Source: Channallabes apus (lineage: Eukaryota; Chordata; Actinopteri; Siluriformes; Clariidae). Taken from it: 64,000 nt of DNA. The notes under the pieces were generated by a model. The model was not told the origin of the DNA, did not search any database, and worked only from the letters and a program-made list of their open reading frames with translations. Shown here in pieces: positions 1 to 13,467 of the stretch (positions are counted from its first letter, which is position 1; each line of letters begins with the position of its first letter). Both the position numbers and the translations under genes were made by a program. The DNA is taken from assembly GCA_030522415.1 (NCBI GenBank), contig CM060118.1, positions 15,938,651-16,002,650 of the forward strand. The letters run 5' to 3'.

Positions 1-1739
1 AATCAATTTAAGAGATAGTCATGGTTGTAATGCACGATTTGAAACTGTGTAATTAAATACTTTATTACACTTAATTACATAATTAAATATATTATTAATA
101 GGCACTTCAACTCAGGCAGAGCTGTTATTTACTTCGATTAGTTAAATCACCTGTTAAGACAAACAGAGGGAACTTTAGGACAGTGCTTTGGACTCTGTGA
201 CCCACTGTATAGAGCTTGTGCAGCTACCTTACATTGCCACATGAGGTTTGTGGATACGGCCATCTTGCCAGTCATACTCACATTACTACAGTCATCAACC
301 TGCCTTTTCCTTGGGTTGGGCTCCAAATATTCTGCTCTATTTGAGGCTATAATTAGTCTTGCCAGCAATTAATGTTAAATGTCAAAGATTTTGATTTGAT
401 TTGATTTGATTTTAAATTTGTATTTAATAAATTCGGACTCTGTACAAAGTTAAAGCTCTTTCTCAGTCAGCACGTTGCTCTGACCCAGTCTGTAAAGATG
501 TCTGTATGTCATCCACCTACAGTATACGGTAGCTTTCCCCAAAGAGTAAGATAAGTTTTTCTTACCTTAGAGGAGTCAAACCAAAGTGTAAGCATGAATC
601 CTTTCGAGTGAATTCTCGAGCACTTCCTGCTAACTCAAGTCTTAAAAAAAAGTGTTAAAAGCTTATGCATTTAAGATTGATGCGCAGAATATGTTTTAAC
701 GAGACTGTTTCTGATTTAGAAACGTTTTGCATGACAGATGTTTACCACTTGAAATTGTGAAATTGTTTGTAGCAAATACATTTTAAACAGATTATGATGA
801 TCATGTCATAAAGTATTTATTGCCTGGGGTAAGTATTTACTTTCATGTCAGTGTGATCGAAACTCTACCACTTTTATGATCTTGGCGAATTTTGCAGATC
901 ACCACACAGTAACTTTAAGGACCAACTAGTGGTTCACTTGTGCTGGACTGACAGGATGGTGGCTGCAATAAAATGACATCACTGGTTACGTCAATTGCAC
1001 AAGCTCTATTAGGGACACTTTGCGGCGTTGTAGTTTCTGTCGACTATACAAGCTCTTTTCACAGAAATCACACTATAAAGGCGCTAATAAGACCCCCTGA
1101 ATATTGTGCTTTCCCACACGTTTTGTAAATCACACAGAACCCACGAATTTGGCGCTTTGCAAGCCGCTTCAGTGTGCACATTCAAGCAGCGTGTGGCTTT
1201 CCGCTATGAGAGGGGGTGTGGCAAGCCCTGCACATTTACATCACTCACTAAAAATGGTGCTCTTCTCAGAGCTTGCTGTCTCCCCAGTTCATGGTCATTT
1301 CTTACTGAACCAGGTGCTTAACTGAGCTGAGACCTAACCAATCACAGACAAAGTTGAAATATTATAACCAGCCGGAATTTGTCTGGAAAAGGTTATTTTG
1401 ACACTTTCCTATGATGCCGAATGATAGGATAACTAAATATATTTAATCTCATCCAAAAATAAAAGCGTGGCTGTGTTAATTAGTCTCAATCTCAGCTGAT
1501 CCTTCAGTTTATTATTTTTGCTGATCTACTCTGCATAAAACATATTTGTGTTAGCTGCTAGCTGTTTTCCTGGCATCAAAACCTCACGTTGGCGTGTCAC
1601 GCTCATCACACGTCTCAAAACGTCAGACCCCCATTCTGTGATGAGGGCTTTCCCTTTTCTAATCTGTCACTCCTCTGCTCCCGGATTAAAGACGAGATAC
1701 CGACAACCCTAGATTCTGTCTCGGTTCTTTTCATACAGA
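1..1739. other. 5' flanking region, no gene recognised
   Basis: No coding exon with convincing splice sites or protein similarity was recognised here. The stretch is AT-rich with a short TTGAT-type run near 385-412 and a CpG-richer part at about 1560-1760, just before the candidate first exon of the zinc finger gene. Open frames in the area are short and lack family features. Confidence 0.5.
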
Positions 1740-1787
1740 ATGCCGAAGCGGAACGATGGCTCAAAATTCTCACCTTTAACAGGCTGT
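1740..1787 (+). CDS. Possible first coding exon of the zinc finger gene
   Basis: An ATG at 1740 with A at -3 opens a 16-codon frame that runs to a GTGAGT donor at 1788. Its end phase (0) fits the incoming phase of the exon at 2889, so the three pieces would give an 848-residue protein. The base before the donor is T, which is weak, and the peptide is short and basic without a recognisable domain. The phase match is real, but one in three random exons would match, so this is only a candidate. A different upstream first exon outside the window is equally possible. Confidence 0.3.
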
Positions 1788-2627
1788 GTGAGTGGGGCTA
1801 CTGTGACTATCAGCTCCTCTACTACCTCACTATAAGAACAGAGACCACCATAGGACCCACCAATGGCTAGATAGAATGTAGATAATTCACATTCTCAGTA
1901 CAGCAGTGTATTTGACACGTGTGGTTTTGTTGTTCTTTGGTGCCTTTTTATTAGATTTACAGGTCATGCGGTTACACTGTACAGTATATATGCAGAGTTA
2001 GATGTCATGGCTCAGCTTTTTTCAAAGCACAGTTCTGACTTACTTACATTTTCAGATAATACAAACAATGTTGACTGAATAATAATGTTGACATATTCAA
2101 GCAATCACATTGAGGTGATTAAAATGATCAAATTTTTGGTATGCTGAGTTATGGTTAGTAGTTCAATAACTACAGTATGTGCTAAAATATACAGTAATTA
2201 AATGAAAAGATGAACAATATTACCTTGTTGTCATCTGTGAGTTTATTTCTCCTGAAAGAAACTAACATACACATTATTAGCGTACACACTGCCTCGCTGT
2301 AGACAGTGTTCCTATCGTTCATACAGATTCTCAAACATATCCCAGAACAACGGTTGCTGTCGACTCCTGCAAAAGGAGATGACTTACCTGCGTAATGTTG
2401 ATACAGTACACTCCCAGAATGGCGAAATTTTGTAACACCTGTGTTGTTTTGTTGCTTGGTGCCATCTTATTAAATCTCTTTGTTCAATTGAATTGTTCTG
2501 CCACCTTTTTCAAACTTGGTCCGCATTCAAATATGAGTACTTTTTCCTCCCATTTTTCCAACAGCTGCACAACAAAACTTCCTTTTCACTCCTGGGAACA
2601 CGTGCAGCTGGAGCTATGCCCCGCTGA

Positions 2628-2734
<107 letters not shown>

Positions 2735-2888
2735 TCGAGATATGCGAGTTTCAGTACTGTATATTTAGCAGCATACCGCACAATGTGCATTTTTCTTGTA
2801 GGTTTACTTGATGACATGTGTGGATACAGGGTCTGATGTATGAACATACCTGGAGGTATACTTTTGTAATTTAAATTTAATTATTTAG

Positions 2889-5507
2889 CCTCAGGAGACT
2901 GGCTGTGATGAATACGCCCCAGGATACTTTTTACTGAAGCAAGAGGGTGCTGAGCCGATATTGGTTCGTAAAGAGCCCTATAAAAACACCATGGAAAAAG
3001 GTGAGGTAAAACTGTAAACCTAAAAAACTGGACAATTCTATTCCATTACCACATTTGCTTTAATCTTAGCCATTTCTCCACCTAACCCTGCTTTCCATTT
3101 ATCTTTCTGCATGTCCATAGTAATGGTCCCTTCAGCGATTCAAACTGTGAGCAGAAGCTATGCAACCCAAAAAGAAACATCCACCACTAACGGGTCATCA
3201 CCTCAGACCACAGTTTCCTGTAATTATAGAACAGCCTCATCAAGTAACAGTGTCACCCCGACTGAAATTAGGGCTAGAGTTAGTGGATGTCCATCTTTTC
3301 AAAGTGATACAGAAAGACAAAAAATGTCTTCATCAACTAAAAAGCCAAGTTTGTCAGGACAATCTGCTAATTCAACCCAGCCACTTCCACTTCCAGTTAG
3401 TGTATCTCCCCTGACCAGCATGTCTAGCAGAATAGATCAGATGTCAACATCTAAAGCCCTGCAACAAGTACCATCTGTTCAAATGGATGAGTCCATTCAT
3501 GCAACCTTTCAACTTAGTGTACCTCAATCCCAGCAAAATATCCAGCATTCAGCTACGGTGACACAGTTTGGGTCTAAACTGGTTACGCCCCCTCTTTCCC
3601 AAAACCACCATACAGTTACAGAATCTTTCCCCACTGGTCAGTTTTTACAAACCCTAGTTACAATTGCAGACAAAAGATTACCAGTCAACAAATCAATGAC
3701 ATCATTAACTGAGTCTTCTACTCAGACTACAAAACCTTCAGTCTCTCATCCTCAAACTGTGCTAACTCCTTCTCAGAACATGACACAGATAAGCCATTTT
3801 CTAAGTCCTCGGGTCCAGGCTCCTTTTCTTCCAGACCAGCATACTGTTGCACAAGGACAGGTACCTACTTCAATATCTCAGATTCAGCCTCAACCAAACC
3901 AGGACTCAATTCCACCCAACCAAGTCCCTGTTCAACCCAGCCACCTTTCAATTCCAGTAACCCATGCACCATCTCAAGTACTCATTCAGGCAAATGACAT
4001 GCTTCCACCAAATTCACAAAGTTTAAATCTACAAGCCCACATCCCTCCTATGTCCCATCATGATCTGACCCCAACAAGCCAGCCATTTTATCCTTTAACT
4101 CATGCATCATTTGCTCCACCCTACATCCCACTTCAGTCAATAAAGCCCTCTGTTACTCAAAGTTCGATTTCACAGACCAATATTTCATCTCTATTAGAGC
4201 ATGCCACATCCCACTATGACATTTTACCTGATTCACTTTGTTCATCTTCAGACCAGTTTTTTCCAGCTCCTGATAACACATCAGATTTGCTTCAGCCCTT
4301 AGCTTCCATGTCTTTCCATTCTTCTGTTGTATTAAACCAACAGGAAGCCACATCTATGATCCATTCCCATTCATCAGGTCAACCTTTGCAGCTTGCACCA
4401 CTTCTTACTTTGAAAGAACAGCAAGCGGCAGCCTCCAATCATGGACATTTATCCAAGCGAGGATCTAACCTACCTGTAGAGATCCCTATGTCTACAGTTA
4501 CTGACTTTGAGGAACATATGCAAAGATATCCGTCTCTTGCTGTTCATGAATCTACAAACTGTGAAAGTGAATCTGTTACAGTGGAACTGCAGCATGAAGT
4601 CCCCACCGAGAATAATGAAGGTGGCAGGCCTGCAGTTATTCCAGGGCCAATACAACATTATACGGTTCTTTCCAAGCCTGGGCCAAACTTTATAGTACCA
4701 GATTCTACAAAAGAACAACATACCTTCAGAATCAACATGGTAAAGGATTTACAGATGGACAATGATGTTAATAAGCAAAAAGAGGGATGTGACACAACCT
4801 GCCAAGTGTGGGAACCATCTGATTTGTCTAGTGTATTACCCCAGTCTGCGTTAAGTGGTCCTGCACAAACCATATTACAGAAACCTCCACGGAAATTACT
4901 GGAAAAGAAGACTGAGTGCTCTGAATGTGGCAGGATTCTCAGCAATGCATCTTCGCTGGAGAACCACATGAGGCTTCATAGAGGCGAGAGGCCATATACC
5001 TGCTCCCAATGTGGTAAGGCCTTCCCTAGTGTACGAGGCCTCAACCGGCATGTAAAAGTCCATGCAGAGGAGAAAGGCTACAAATGTGAGGAGTGCGGCA
5101 GGAGTTTTGTTTACCAGTTTACCCTGACCAAGCACAAACTCATCCACTCTGGAGATAGGCCATTCCCCTGTAAAGTTTGTGGCAAGAAGTTCTTGGCGAA
5201 GGCAGACCGGGCTACTCACATGCGCATGCATACAGGGGAGAAACCATTTTTTTGTAATCAATGCGGAAAGACATTCAAGCATAGAGTTGCCCTGAACATG
5301 CACCTGCAGGGACACAGGGGGGAGAAACGCTATGTTTGTCCTCATTGCGAGAAAGGCTTTGTGGATTTGGGTAATTTTAAGAGACATAAGCGTATCCACA
5401 CTGGAGAGAAGCCCTTTGAGTGCAAAGAGTGTGGTAAGCGTTTCACTCAGTCAGCACATCTGAAGAAACACATCAACACACAACATGCAGTAGCGAAACC
5501 AAAATAG
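2889..5507 (+). CDS. C2H2 zinc finger protein, seven fingers (two exons resolved, 5' end uncertain)
   Basis: Two exons are clear: 2889-3000, after an AG acceptor and ending at a GTGAGG donor in phase 1, and 3121-5507, after ...CCATAG and ending in TAG. The junction codon is GTA, and the frame then runs open for almost 800 codons. The first ~480 residues of the large exon are rich in Ser, Thr, Gln and Pro with no recognised domain, as in activation or interaction regions. Seven C2H2 fingers fill 4917-5492. All keep CX2C and HX3-4H, with TGEKP-like linkers (RGERP, SGDRP, TGEKP), so this is probably a nuclear DNA-binding transcription regulator. No KRAB, SCAN or BTB domain is visible in the resolved exons. 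I do not recognise an orthologue name. A polyadenylation signal follows at 5921. It is convergent with the VWA7-like gene. Confidence 0.85.
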
Positions 5508-5920
5508 AAAGTAGATAAAATGTACATTATAATGTATAAAAGCTCTTGAACTCTTGAAAAGCTATCATCCAGTTGTCTTGTAAAAAATATATTAGGCAGA
5601 TGTTGACATTCTTAGCATCAGTTGCTGTAAAATATTTTTTTTATCCTAGATGGAAGTGTTTAACTTTTTATTGTAGTGTGTTTATCATTTTAGGTTTCTG
5701 TAACTGATGATCTTTATGAAAATATTCCGTGTATCATTGTCATTTTGAATCCCAGGTAACTAAAAGAATATTGTTGTTTCTGTGCTATTTATTGTTCCTT
5801 GTTTTATAATACTGCTGACATAAAGGACCTTAAACAACTCCGGTTACACAGTTACTGTGAAAAAAAATTGTGCTGTTACACTTATTATGGACCTGGTTTA
5901 AACATAATGTGGCAAAAACA

Positions 5921-5926
5921 AATAAA
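5921..5926 (+). promoter_or_regulatory. Polyadenylation signal AATAAA for the zinc finger gene
   Basis: AATAAA lies 414 bases after the stop codon, in AT-rich sequence. It is the first strong canonical signal noticed downstream on this strand, giving a 3' UTR of about 0.43 kb. Confidence 0.6.
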
Positions 5927-6090
5927 ATGTGAATGTTTCATAATAATGTTATTAGACATTTATTTTTGAAAGTGGCTTCTAATAAGGTTTAAGCTTGTAA
6001 TTATGCTTTTTAATCTCGCTCTCTCTCTCTCTCTCTCTTTTACACACACATATACAAATACATACACTATATACTGTGTTTATATGTAGT

Positions 6091-6270
6091 AGGCCAGTGG
6101 TGGCTCAATTGGTTAAGGCTGTTGGCTACCAGGTTATTGATTGAATGGTTGGGGTTCGAGTCCCAGCACTGTTTACTATAACACTTTCACACGTCAGCCC
6201 TTAACCCTTTCTGCTCCAGGGAGCACTGTCCTGGCTGACCCTGACCTCTGACCCCATCTACCTAACTGGG
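6091..6270 (+). mobile_element. tRNA-derived SINE
   Basis: The 5' part has an A-box-like TGGCTCAATTGG and a B-box GGTTCGAGTCC, the split promoter of tRNA-derived SINEs, followed by an unrelated body. The tRNA fold is not intact, so this is not a tRNA gene. It is flanked by CT and TATC/AT microsatellites. Confidence 0.6.
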
Positions 6271-6303
6271 ATATGTAAAAATATATATACTGTGTATCTA
6301 CTG

Positions 6304-6379
<76 letters not shown>
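6304..6379. repeat. (TATC)n-(AT)n compound microsatellite
   Basis: About nine TATC units pass directly into about 19 AT units. A short CT run lies upstream at about 6018-6039. Confidence 0.95.
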
Positions 6380-6381
<2 letters not shown>

Positions 6382-7330
6382 GTATGTTGTCAGAGGATGT
6401 ATCCCTTTTCCAACATAGGATAGTTTTTGTGTAATGTAATGTGTCACTTGAAATGCTCCAGTGCCGATGACCACATAAATGCAAAGCAACGACTGTTGGT
6501 GTCATTGATGAATTGTAGGTGATTACAACCAAGCGCTGGTTGTGGTAACAGTTTAAATAGACAGACTTACATTGTATTTAAAATTTGGTTGTTTGCCACA
6601 ATCTTGGCCACATTCAGTGTTGCAGAAATTTTCTTGTATCCTTTTCATGCTCTGTGTCTTGACACAATCCTGTCTCGAGGGGCCACAGGTAATTCTCTCA
6701 ACCTTATGGCTTACCATAAAACCTTATATAGACAGGGGTGTGGCTTTCCTAATTATGTCCAGTGAATTCAGGAAGGCACAGGTCGACGACAATCAAGTCG
6801 GAAACACATCTCAAGGACTATAGATAGGAGCTGGATGCACCAGAGCTCAAACGCAAGTGTCATAAAGTGTCTAAATAGTTATTTAAAAGCAGTCAAGAAT
6901 ATATATATTTAAAAAAAAACCTCAAATAACTCACAACTAAAAATCATTGTGGAGTATTGTGAGGAAAAAGGGAATTTAATCAATTTCATAATGAGTGCGA
7001 AATGTGGGAAACTTGATATAGGGTCTGAAAAATTAGAGTCTAAAACTTGTTAAACATTCTCAGATCAAACTCAGGTGAGTTTGAATCAAGAGATTAATGA
7101 GATATGGATGTCTGTTTACACATTGAAAGAAGATATTTGGAAGGTCACTTTGGCGGAAGAGAATCAAAAGATGTTTTAATATCATTTTGAAGCCGAAACT
7201 GAAAAACAGGAAAGAGACCCGTGATGGATTGACTTGCCAGGATTTATTGCTGCCTCACACTCCCAGTATTCCCAGTAAAGGCAACAGATTACTCATGACC
7301 TTACCCAGGATAAAGCAAATATGGAAGATA
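6380..7330. other. Intergenic sequence, nothing recognised
   Basis: AT-rich unique-looking sequence between the zinc finger gene and the first MITE. The short open frames carry no recognisable domain or splice context. Confidence 0.5.
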
Positions 7331-8058
7331 CAGTGAAACTTCGGATTACAAGTAACGCGGTTTACGAGTGTTCCGCAAGACGAGCAAAGATTTAAAATAA
7401 ATTTTGATTTGAAAAATGAACAAGTCTTGGTTTACGAGTACCGAGTATCATGTATCACGCATGTGCTTCTTGTTTTGATGCCAAGCGTCACGTGATCACA
7501 ACTGAGCCAATGTTTTTTCTCTCCCTAGCGCTGCGTAATTGTGGGTAATCGTCTCCCCTGCTCCCCTGGTATAATCAACATCCGTGCATGCGTGTACTGT
7601 TTACTATAACACTGTGACCACGTGTGTGCACGTAAAACATATTTTATTTTGTGTTTGTATGTGTGTATGTGTGTGAAACTCAAATAAGAGAGGAGGAAGA
7701 TTTACTGTCTAAGATGAGAAGAGGGAAAGGGGGGTTCTGATTCCTCCTCTCCTCTAACTTTAGCTTCACACACATACAAAAACACACACACACACATGGC
7801 GCCTGCGTGCATAAACAGAAACAATTATCTGTCTGGATTTATTTTTAAAAAATTTTAAGGTAAAGTGTAGCTTAATTTGTTTTATTTGTACTGTATATTT
7901 TGTATTCGTTATTTTAATACATTTATTTTTTGGGGCTGTGGAATGAATAATTTTAGCTTCCATTATTTCTTATGGGGAAATCTGCTTTGATTTACGAGTG
8001 TTTTGAAATACAAGCCTGCATCCGGAACGAATTATGTTCGTAATCCAAGGTTCCACTG
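7331..8058 (-). mobile_element. Non-autonomous Tc1/mariner-type (Tigger-like) element, copy 1
   Basis: The ends are imperfect inverted repeats (CAGTGAAACTTCGGATTAC at left, the complement of GTAATCCAAGGTTCCACTG at right) flanked by TA on both sides, the target duplication of Tc1/mariner/pogo elements. No transposase frame is present. The interior contains GT/CA-rich stretches and a segment around 7798-7990 that reappears in reverse orientation in the copy at 11108-11891, so the two copies are inverted relative to each other. It lies between the two convergent genes. Confidence 0.8.
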
Positions 8059-8551
8059 TAAATGGAGAATGAAGAATGCATATTTATGCAAACACTCTTT
8101 TCAATACTTAATGATCCTCCTGGTGGCTGGTGCGTGTAGTTTTGATGATCTAAGAAAATTATTAAATAAACTTTTGCTTAAAAAACAAAAACACTTTTAT
8201 TTCACCATGGTAACTCTCAGTTGACAAACTTTAGATCATGAAAAGTAAGTGCCTTAAATATTGACACATATGTTGTGTAAGTGTGAGTTAAAATTAGGGG
8301 GAAAAATTGTTTTACCTGTAATACATATATAACTCATTTGGGTGGATTATTTTACATCTTCAATTAAATGTTGTAAATAAATGTTTGTAATAAATGTTTT
8401 AAATATAAATGCCCAGCACATCACTATTAAATGTAGCTGAATTAAAATACAATAATATTTGACTTTAATCACTGTGGTGTCATTTATTGCATCAGAGGAA
8501 GGTTTATATGTGGTTGCTTCAGGACTTTTTATTATTTAATTAATATTTTAA

Positions 8552-8565
8552 TTTATTAATTTATT
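8552..8565 (-). promoter_or_regulatory. Polyadenylation signals of the VWA7-like gene
   Basis: Two AATAAA hexamers read on the minus strand (8565-8560 and 8557-8552), 6-20 bases after the stop codon at 8571. If used, the 3' UTR is very short. Other hexamers exist further down. Confidence 0.4.
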
Positions 8566-8570
8566 TTTCA

Positions 8571-11368
8571 TTACAATGGAAGCTCAATACGCATAATGTT
8601 AAGGGATGAAACCAGCAGACAGAGCCACAGGGGCAGAGACAGACTGAGGGAAACTCCTCCATTCCTCTGGACAGTGTAGGTACATCTCCCTACATTTCCT
8701 GCCTTATCAACAGCCGTCATAATTACATCTGGTGAGCAGCAGGTGGCGTTGTAGTAACCCATGAGTACAGTTATACCCCCATCCACTAAAGTTTCATTTG
8801 AGAATTTGCCATTGCCTTTCTGGATGGAGACAAAATTGATGCCGGAACCGTTGCCGTCTGTGATGTTGACAGACAGGTCCCAGTTTGCCTGAGAGCAGTC
8901 GGATGGACAGAAAGGACTTGCAGCAACAATCTCGCACTTTGGAGGGGTAAAGTCAGTCACCTGAACAAAGAAAGAAAAAACTGATTAATAACCAACTAAA
9001 GAATAGTGAACTATGCATACAGTGTACTGTCCATATGTTCACTAGAAGTGGATGATGCAGTGGGAATTTATATATAAAAATAATAATTTTTTTAAATGGC
9101 AGTAATTAGTGGTACTGTATATAGTTTGTTTGAAATAAATCTAAATGTTACCGAAACATTTTCTTAATATTTATCCTATATAACAACTGATTATTCCTCT
9201 TGGTGTTTTTTGTCTTGCTTTCTTTTGTAGAATAAACAAGGATTGGTGTTGATTCAATATGAATTATAATTATTTAATTTTTCCATGGCCATGTGATACA
9301 GTATGTTAAGATGATATAAGATGTAAAAATGGAAAATGGTTATGACAGGATAAATTTGTTGGGGCAGTTACAAGGGGTGTTCAAGTCAAACAGGGACTTT
9401 TGATTGTGCAGAATATCAGAACACAGTTGTGAGAGTAAAAACTCTTTTTATTTTCTCTATATAATCCCCTGCTACACTAAGGCATTAATCCCAGCATTTC
9501 ACTAGTACTTAGATACCATCAAGGTAGAAAGTTTTCTAAGCACACTGGAGCCATGATCAGGCTGCCTTCTTCACTTGAAAAACGCTGGCCTCCTAGGAAC
9601 TACCAAACGTGTGAAAATCACAGTAAGGATTGCACAGGGGATGTGACAATACCTCCCCCTGTAATGTGCAAGTGATGTCTATAATGAGAGGTGGAAAGCA
9701 ACGACTTATATTTACTCACATTACTGTAATTGAGTTTTGTTTTTTTTGTGTGTGTATGTCTACTTTTAAAGTACTTTTTAAAATCTGTAATTTTACTTTT
9801 ACTAAAACATTCGTAAAACACTGCTAAAACTTTTAGTATGTTTTGTTTGAAGTATTGTACTTTGCTACATTTTAAATCATATTCGCTACTGAGTAAAAAA
9901 ATAAATGACTGAAAATGAAAAGTAATTGTAAAAATAGGCCGTGATGTGGCCTAATAAAATGTGATTTACAGAGATAGAAAAACCCTTTTTTTTGTAATAA
10001 ATATTGTATTAAATAATGTCCCAAATCGTAAAATACATTTATTAGACTTAGAGTAGAGTTTTTGTCACTTTGATTTAGAAAAGGTTACTTTTTTACTGAA
10101 TAGAAACAAACAAAAAAAAAGAATGATATTAAAAAGATGCTTTGTTTAAATACATTAAAACAATGTTTGTCTATATTAATGAATTTGAATAAATAGCCTA
10201 GTACAGATTCAAGTTCAGTCCCATGCGGATTTGCAGGTGATTTTTTTTATGATAAATTTAATTATAATAAAAAATTTTATGATGAAGGCCAAATATGAGC
10301 TTCCCCAGTTTCTAAAGCTAGCAGCCGCCACTGGTTATCACCCAAATGAGGATGAAGTTCCCTGTTGAGTCTGGTTCCTCTCAAGGTTTCTTCCTATTGC
10401 CATCTCAGGGAGTTTTCCCTTGCCACTGTCACTTTCACCCTTGGCTTGCTTATCAGGGACAATCTCATTATTATCTAGACAAATTTTTCTCACACATACA
10501 CACTTCCATAAGTTTTTTATTTATTTTCTTTTCATTTTTGTGAAGCTGCTTTGAGACAATGATCATTGTTAAAAGCTCTATATAATTAAACTTGAATTTA
10601 ATTATATTTAATTCACATTTTGTCCACTTTTAATACTGTCCTATTACTACAGTATTTGCACCTTTTCTTCATTGAAACGTAATACCAGTGAAACATCTGT
10701 GAAAGCTAACACGTCGGTTGTCTTGTGGCTACAAATGGTCATCGTTTTCTTCTTTATTTTGTCATTAAGGTTATACAAATATCTGCATTTGACTATATAT
10801 TGTTGGAAGATTCTTCTCTATCATTACCAATTCACTCCAGGCCCTTCAACAGTCTTAGTTACTATGAAAACAAATACAAATGAGTTACCTCAGCAAGGAC
10901 AGAAATGCGGACCACAGCATAGTTCAAATCAGCACCTCCGGGCCCTTCAGCCAGAATAGTTAGAGTGACATCACTTCCTGATGCAGTGCTTACAGGGGGT
11001 TTGACAGTCACTGAGGCCGTAGCATTGCCCCCTGTGGTAACGGTAAGGCTGAGATAACACAAAATATATTATGTCTTTCTGGATTTGATGATGAGACATT
11101 AGAACTACAGTGGAACCTCGGATTACGAGCATAATTCGTTCCGGAAGTGGGCTCGTATTCCAAAACACTCGTAAACCAAATAAAATTTTCCCATAGGAAA
11201 TAATGGAAACTCAAATTATTCATTCTACAGCCCAAAAAAATAAATACATAAAAATAATTAACACAAAATATAAAATAAAAATCAAACAAATTAACCTGCA
11301 CTTTACCTTTAAATTTTTTTTTTTATAAATCCAGACAGATAAGTGTTTCCGTTTGTGCACGCAGGCGC

Positions 11369-11418
<50 letters not shown>

Positions 11419-11424
11419 GTGCGT

Positions 11425-11460
<36 letters not shown>

Positions 11461-12720
11461 TAACGGAAAGACCGTTTTTAAAACCGTTTAAAAATTAGCA
11501 AGGAACATCGCTTGTTACACTTGCGTGATCACATACTAACGGAATCACTGCTGTAAAGTAAAACAACAGCAACAACAAAAACAAATTAACCAGCACCTTA
11601 CTTTTGAAAAGAATCGCGACAGAGCAGTTTCTGTGTAAGGCAGAGAGTCTGTGTCTTTGTTTGGGAACCTGAGAGGAGGGGGGCTGTAAAGCCGAGAGAC
11701 AGTGTGTGTGTGTGTGTTGGTGTAAGTGAATGAGCGCACAGACACACACACTCGCCTTTACAGCCCCCCACCTCTCAGGTTCCCAAACAAACACACACAC
11801 TTCTTGCCTTACACATAAACTCTGCAAGCACTAAGACCCAGCAGGGGAGACGATAATCGTAATCCGTTACTCGTAATCCGAGGTTCCACTGTATATACCT
11901 TTTTAAATGAGCTGTTATATTTACCTGCCATCATATGTCAGAGGAAAATTTTTGTCATTCTTAGCAGTGATTTTGAAGGCTCCACCGGTTCCATTAATAG
12001 ATACAGTATAAGACACTTTAAAATCTTTTCCTGGCACCATTACACCGCCTACTACGGCCTACAGAGACGGGGGAAATAAAATATACTTGATGAGACAAAG
12101 GAGAAATTTCCCCTTTCAAAATTTCATGTAAAATGAGAGAAGACTTTCACATGTCTTTGACAAGACCTTGACAATGACACTAGACAGCGAAATCTGTGTG
12201 GTGGTCTGCCTTTGGAAGTCACTTGAGGTGGTTGTATCTCTTCCTTTCATCATAACCACAAATTCTCCTTCTGGAACTCGATCCATAGTAACCAAATAGT
12301 TTCCACCACTCATTTCATTGATGGTTCCATACACCACATTATTATTTGAAACATCCACTAAGGAAACGTCTTGTAGCTTCAGAGCTTCAGCACCCTTCTG
12401 TCCAGTTATTGTCATTAACAGCTTAGCAGGTAAGCCTAAAGTACCAAAGACAGGACAGGCATAGTGAATAGAGAGAAAAATATTACTCTCACTCGTTTAT
12501 TCTCTATACCTCTCATGCTGTATAGAGGTCACAGAAAGCCTGGAGCCTGTCCCAGGGAAAATCGGGGCATGAGGTGGGGTACACCATGAATGCGGTGCCA
12601 ATCCATGGCAGGGCACACAATCACCCACACACATACACACTCTTTCACACACTACTGGCAAATGCCAAATAGACTCTCAATTTCTTTGAACTGTGGAAGG
12701 AAACCAGTAAGATTATTAAG

Positions 12721-12752
<32 letters not shown>

Positions 12753-13395
12753 CATACATTAAATGAATGTGTGTTTCTTCTTCAATCACACAAAAATAAT
12801 ATGTATAAGCCAAGGATGCTTGACTAAAATTTGGAAAGGTCTATTCATATAAATTGGTTGTTTACAAAGGTCAGGATATACATCTTTTAATAATGTTTTT
12901 AAATTATAATCTTTAATTAATTTAATTAATTTCAGTATCCTGTTTGATCATAAGCTCTTTATATTGTATGCTATTGTGTCTATATAGGTGTCCTCCAGGT
13001 CCTCTGATTGCCTCCCACCTCCCAAAACTATGGCAGAAGAATCAGGTGCTAAAAATTCAGAAATTGTGTGGCTTTTATTAATAATTGTAATTTAGACATT
13101 TTTGTGCATTTGCTTTTGGTCAGTTGATGAAAGGTTCTATGGCATTTCAGTTTTATGCTTGGTTAAGTTGGATAAAACGAATTGCAGTGTAAAATGGAAT
13201 GGAATGACTACTCCAACCTTTTGGTGGTTGACCATCAATAACAGAAACTCCTGGGTGGGGTCCAGCAAATTCCTCCACGAAGTTGTAAATGAAAGTTATT
13301 GGACTTTGACCTGAAACAAACAAATAAACAGTGCTTTAGCCAGTGTTAGTTATTTACTCTTCTTTCCATTCTTTGTCACGTTAAACAACTAATAG

Positions 13396-13467
<72 letters not shown>

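Noticed and set aside
1589..1870. 93-residue plus-strand frame as a coding exon
   Set aside because: No domain is recognisable. The only splice-compatible reading is a different frame, listed as a weak candidate exon at 1740-1787.
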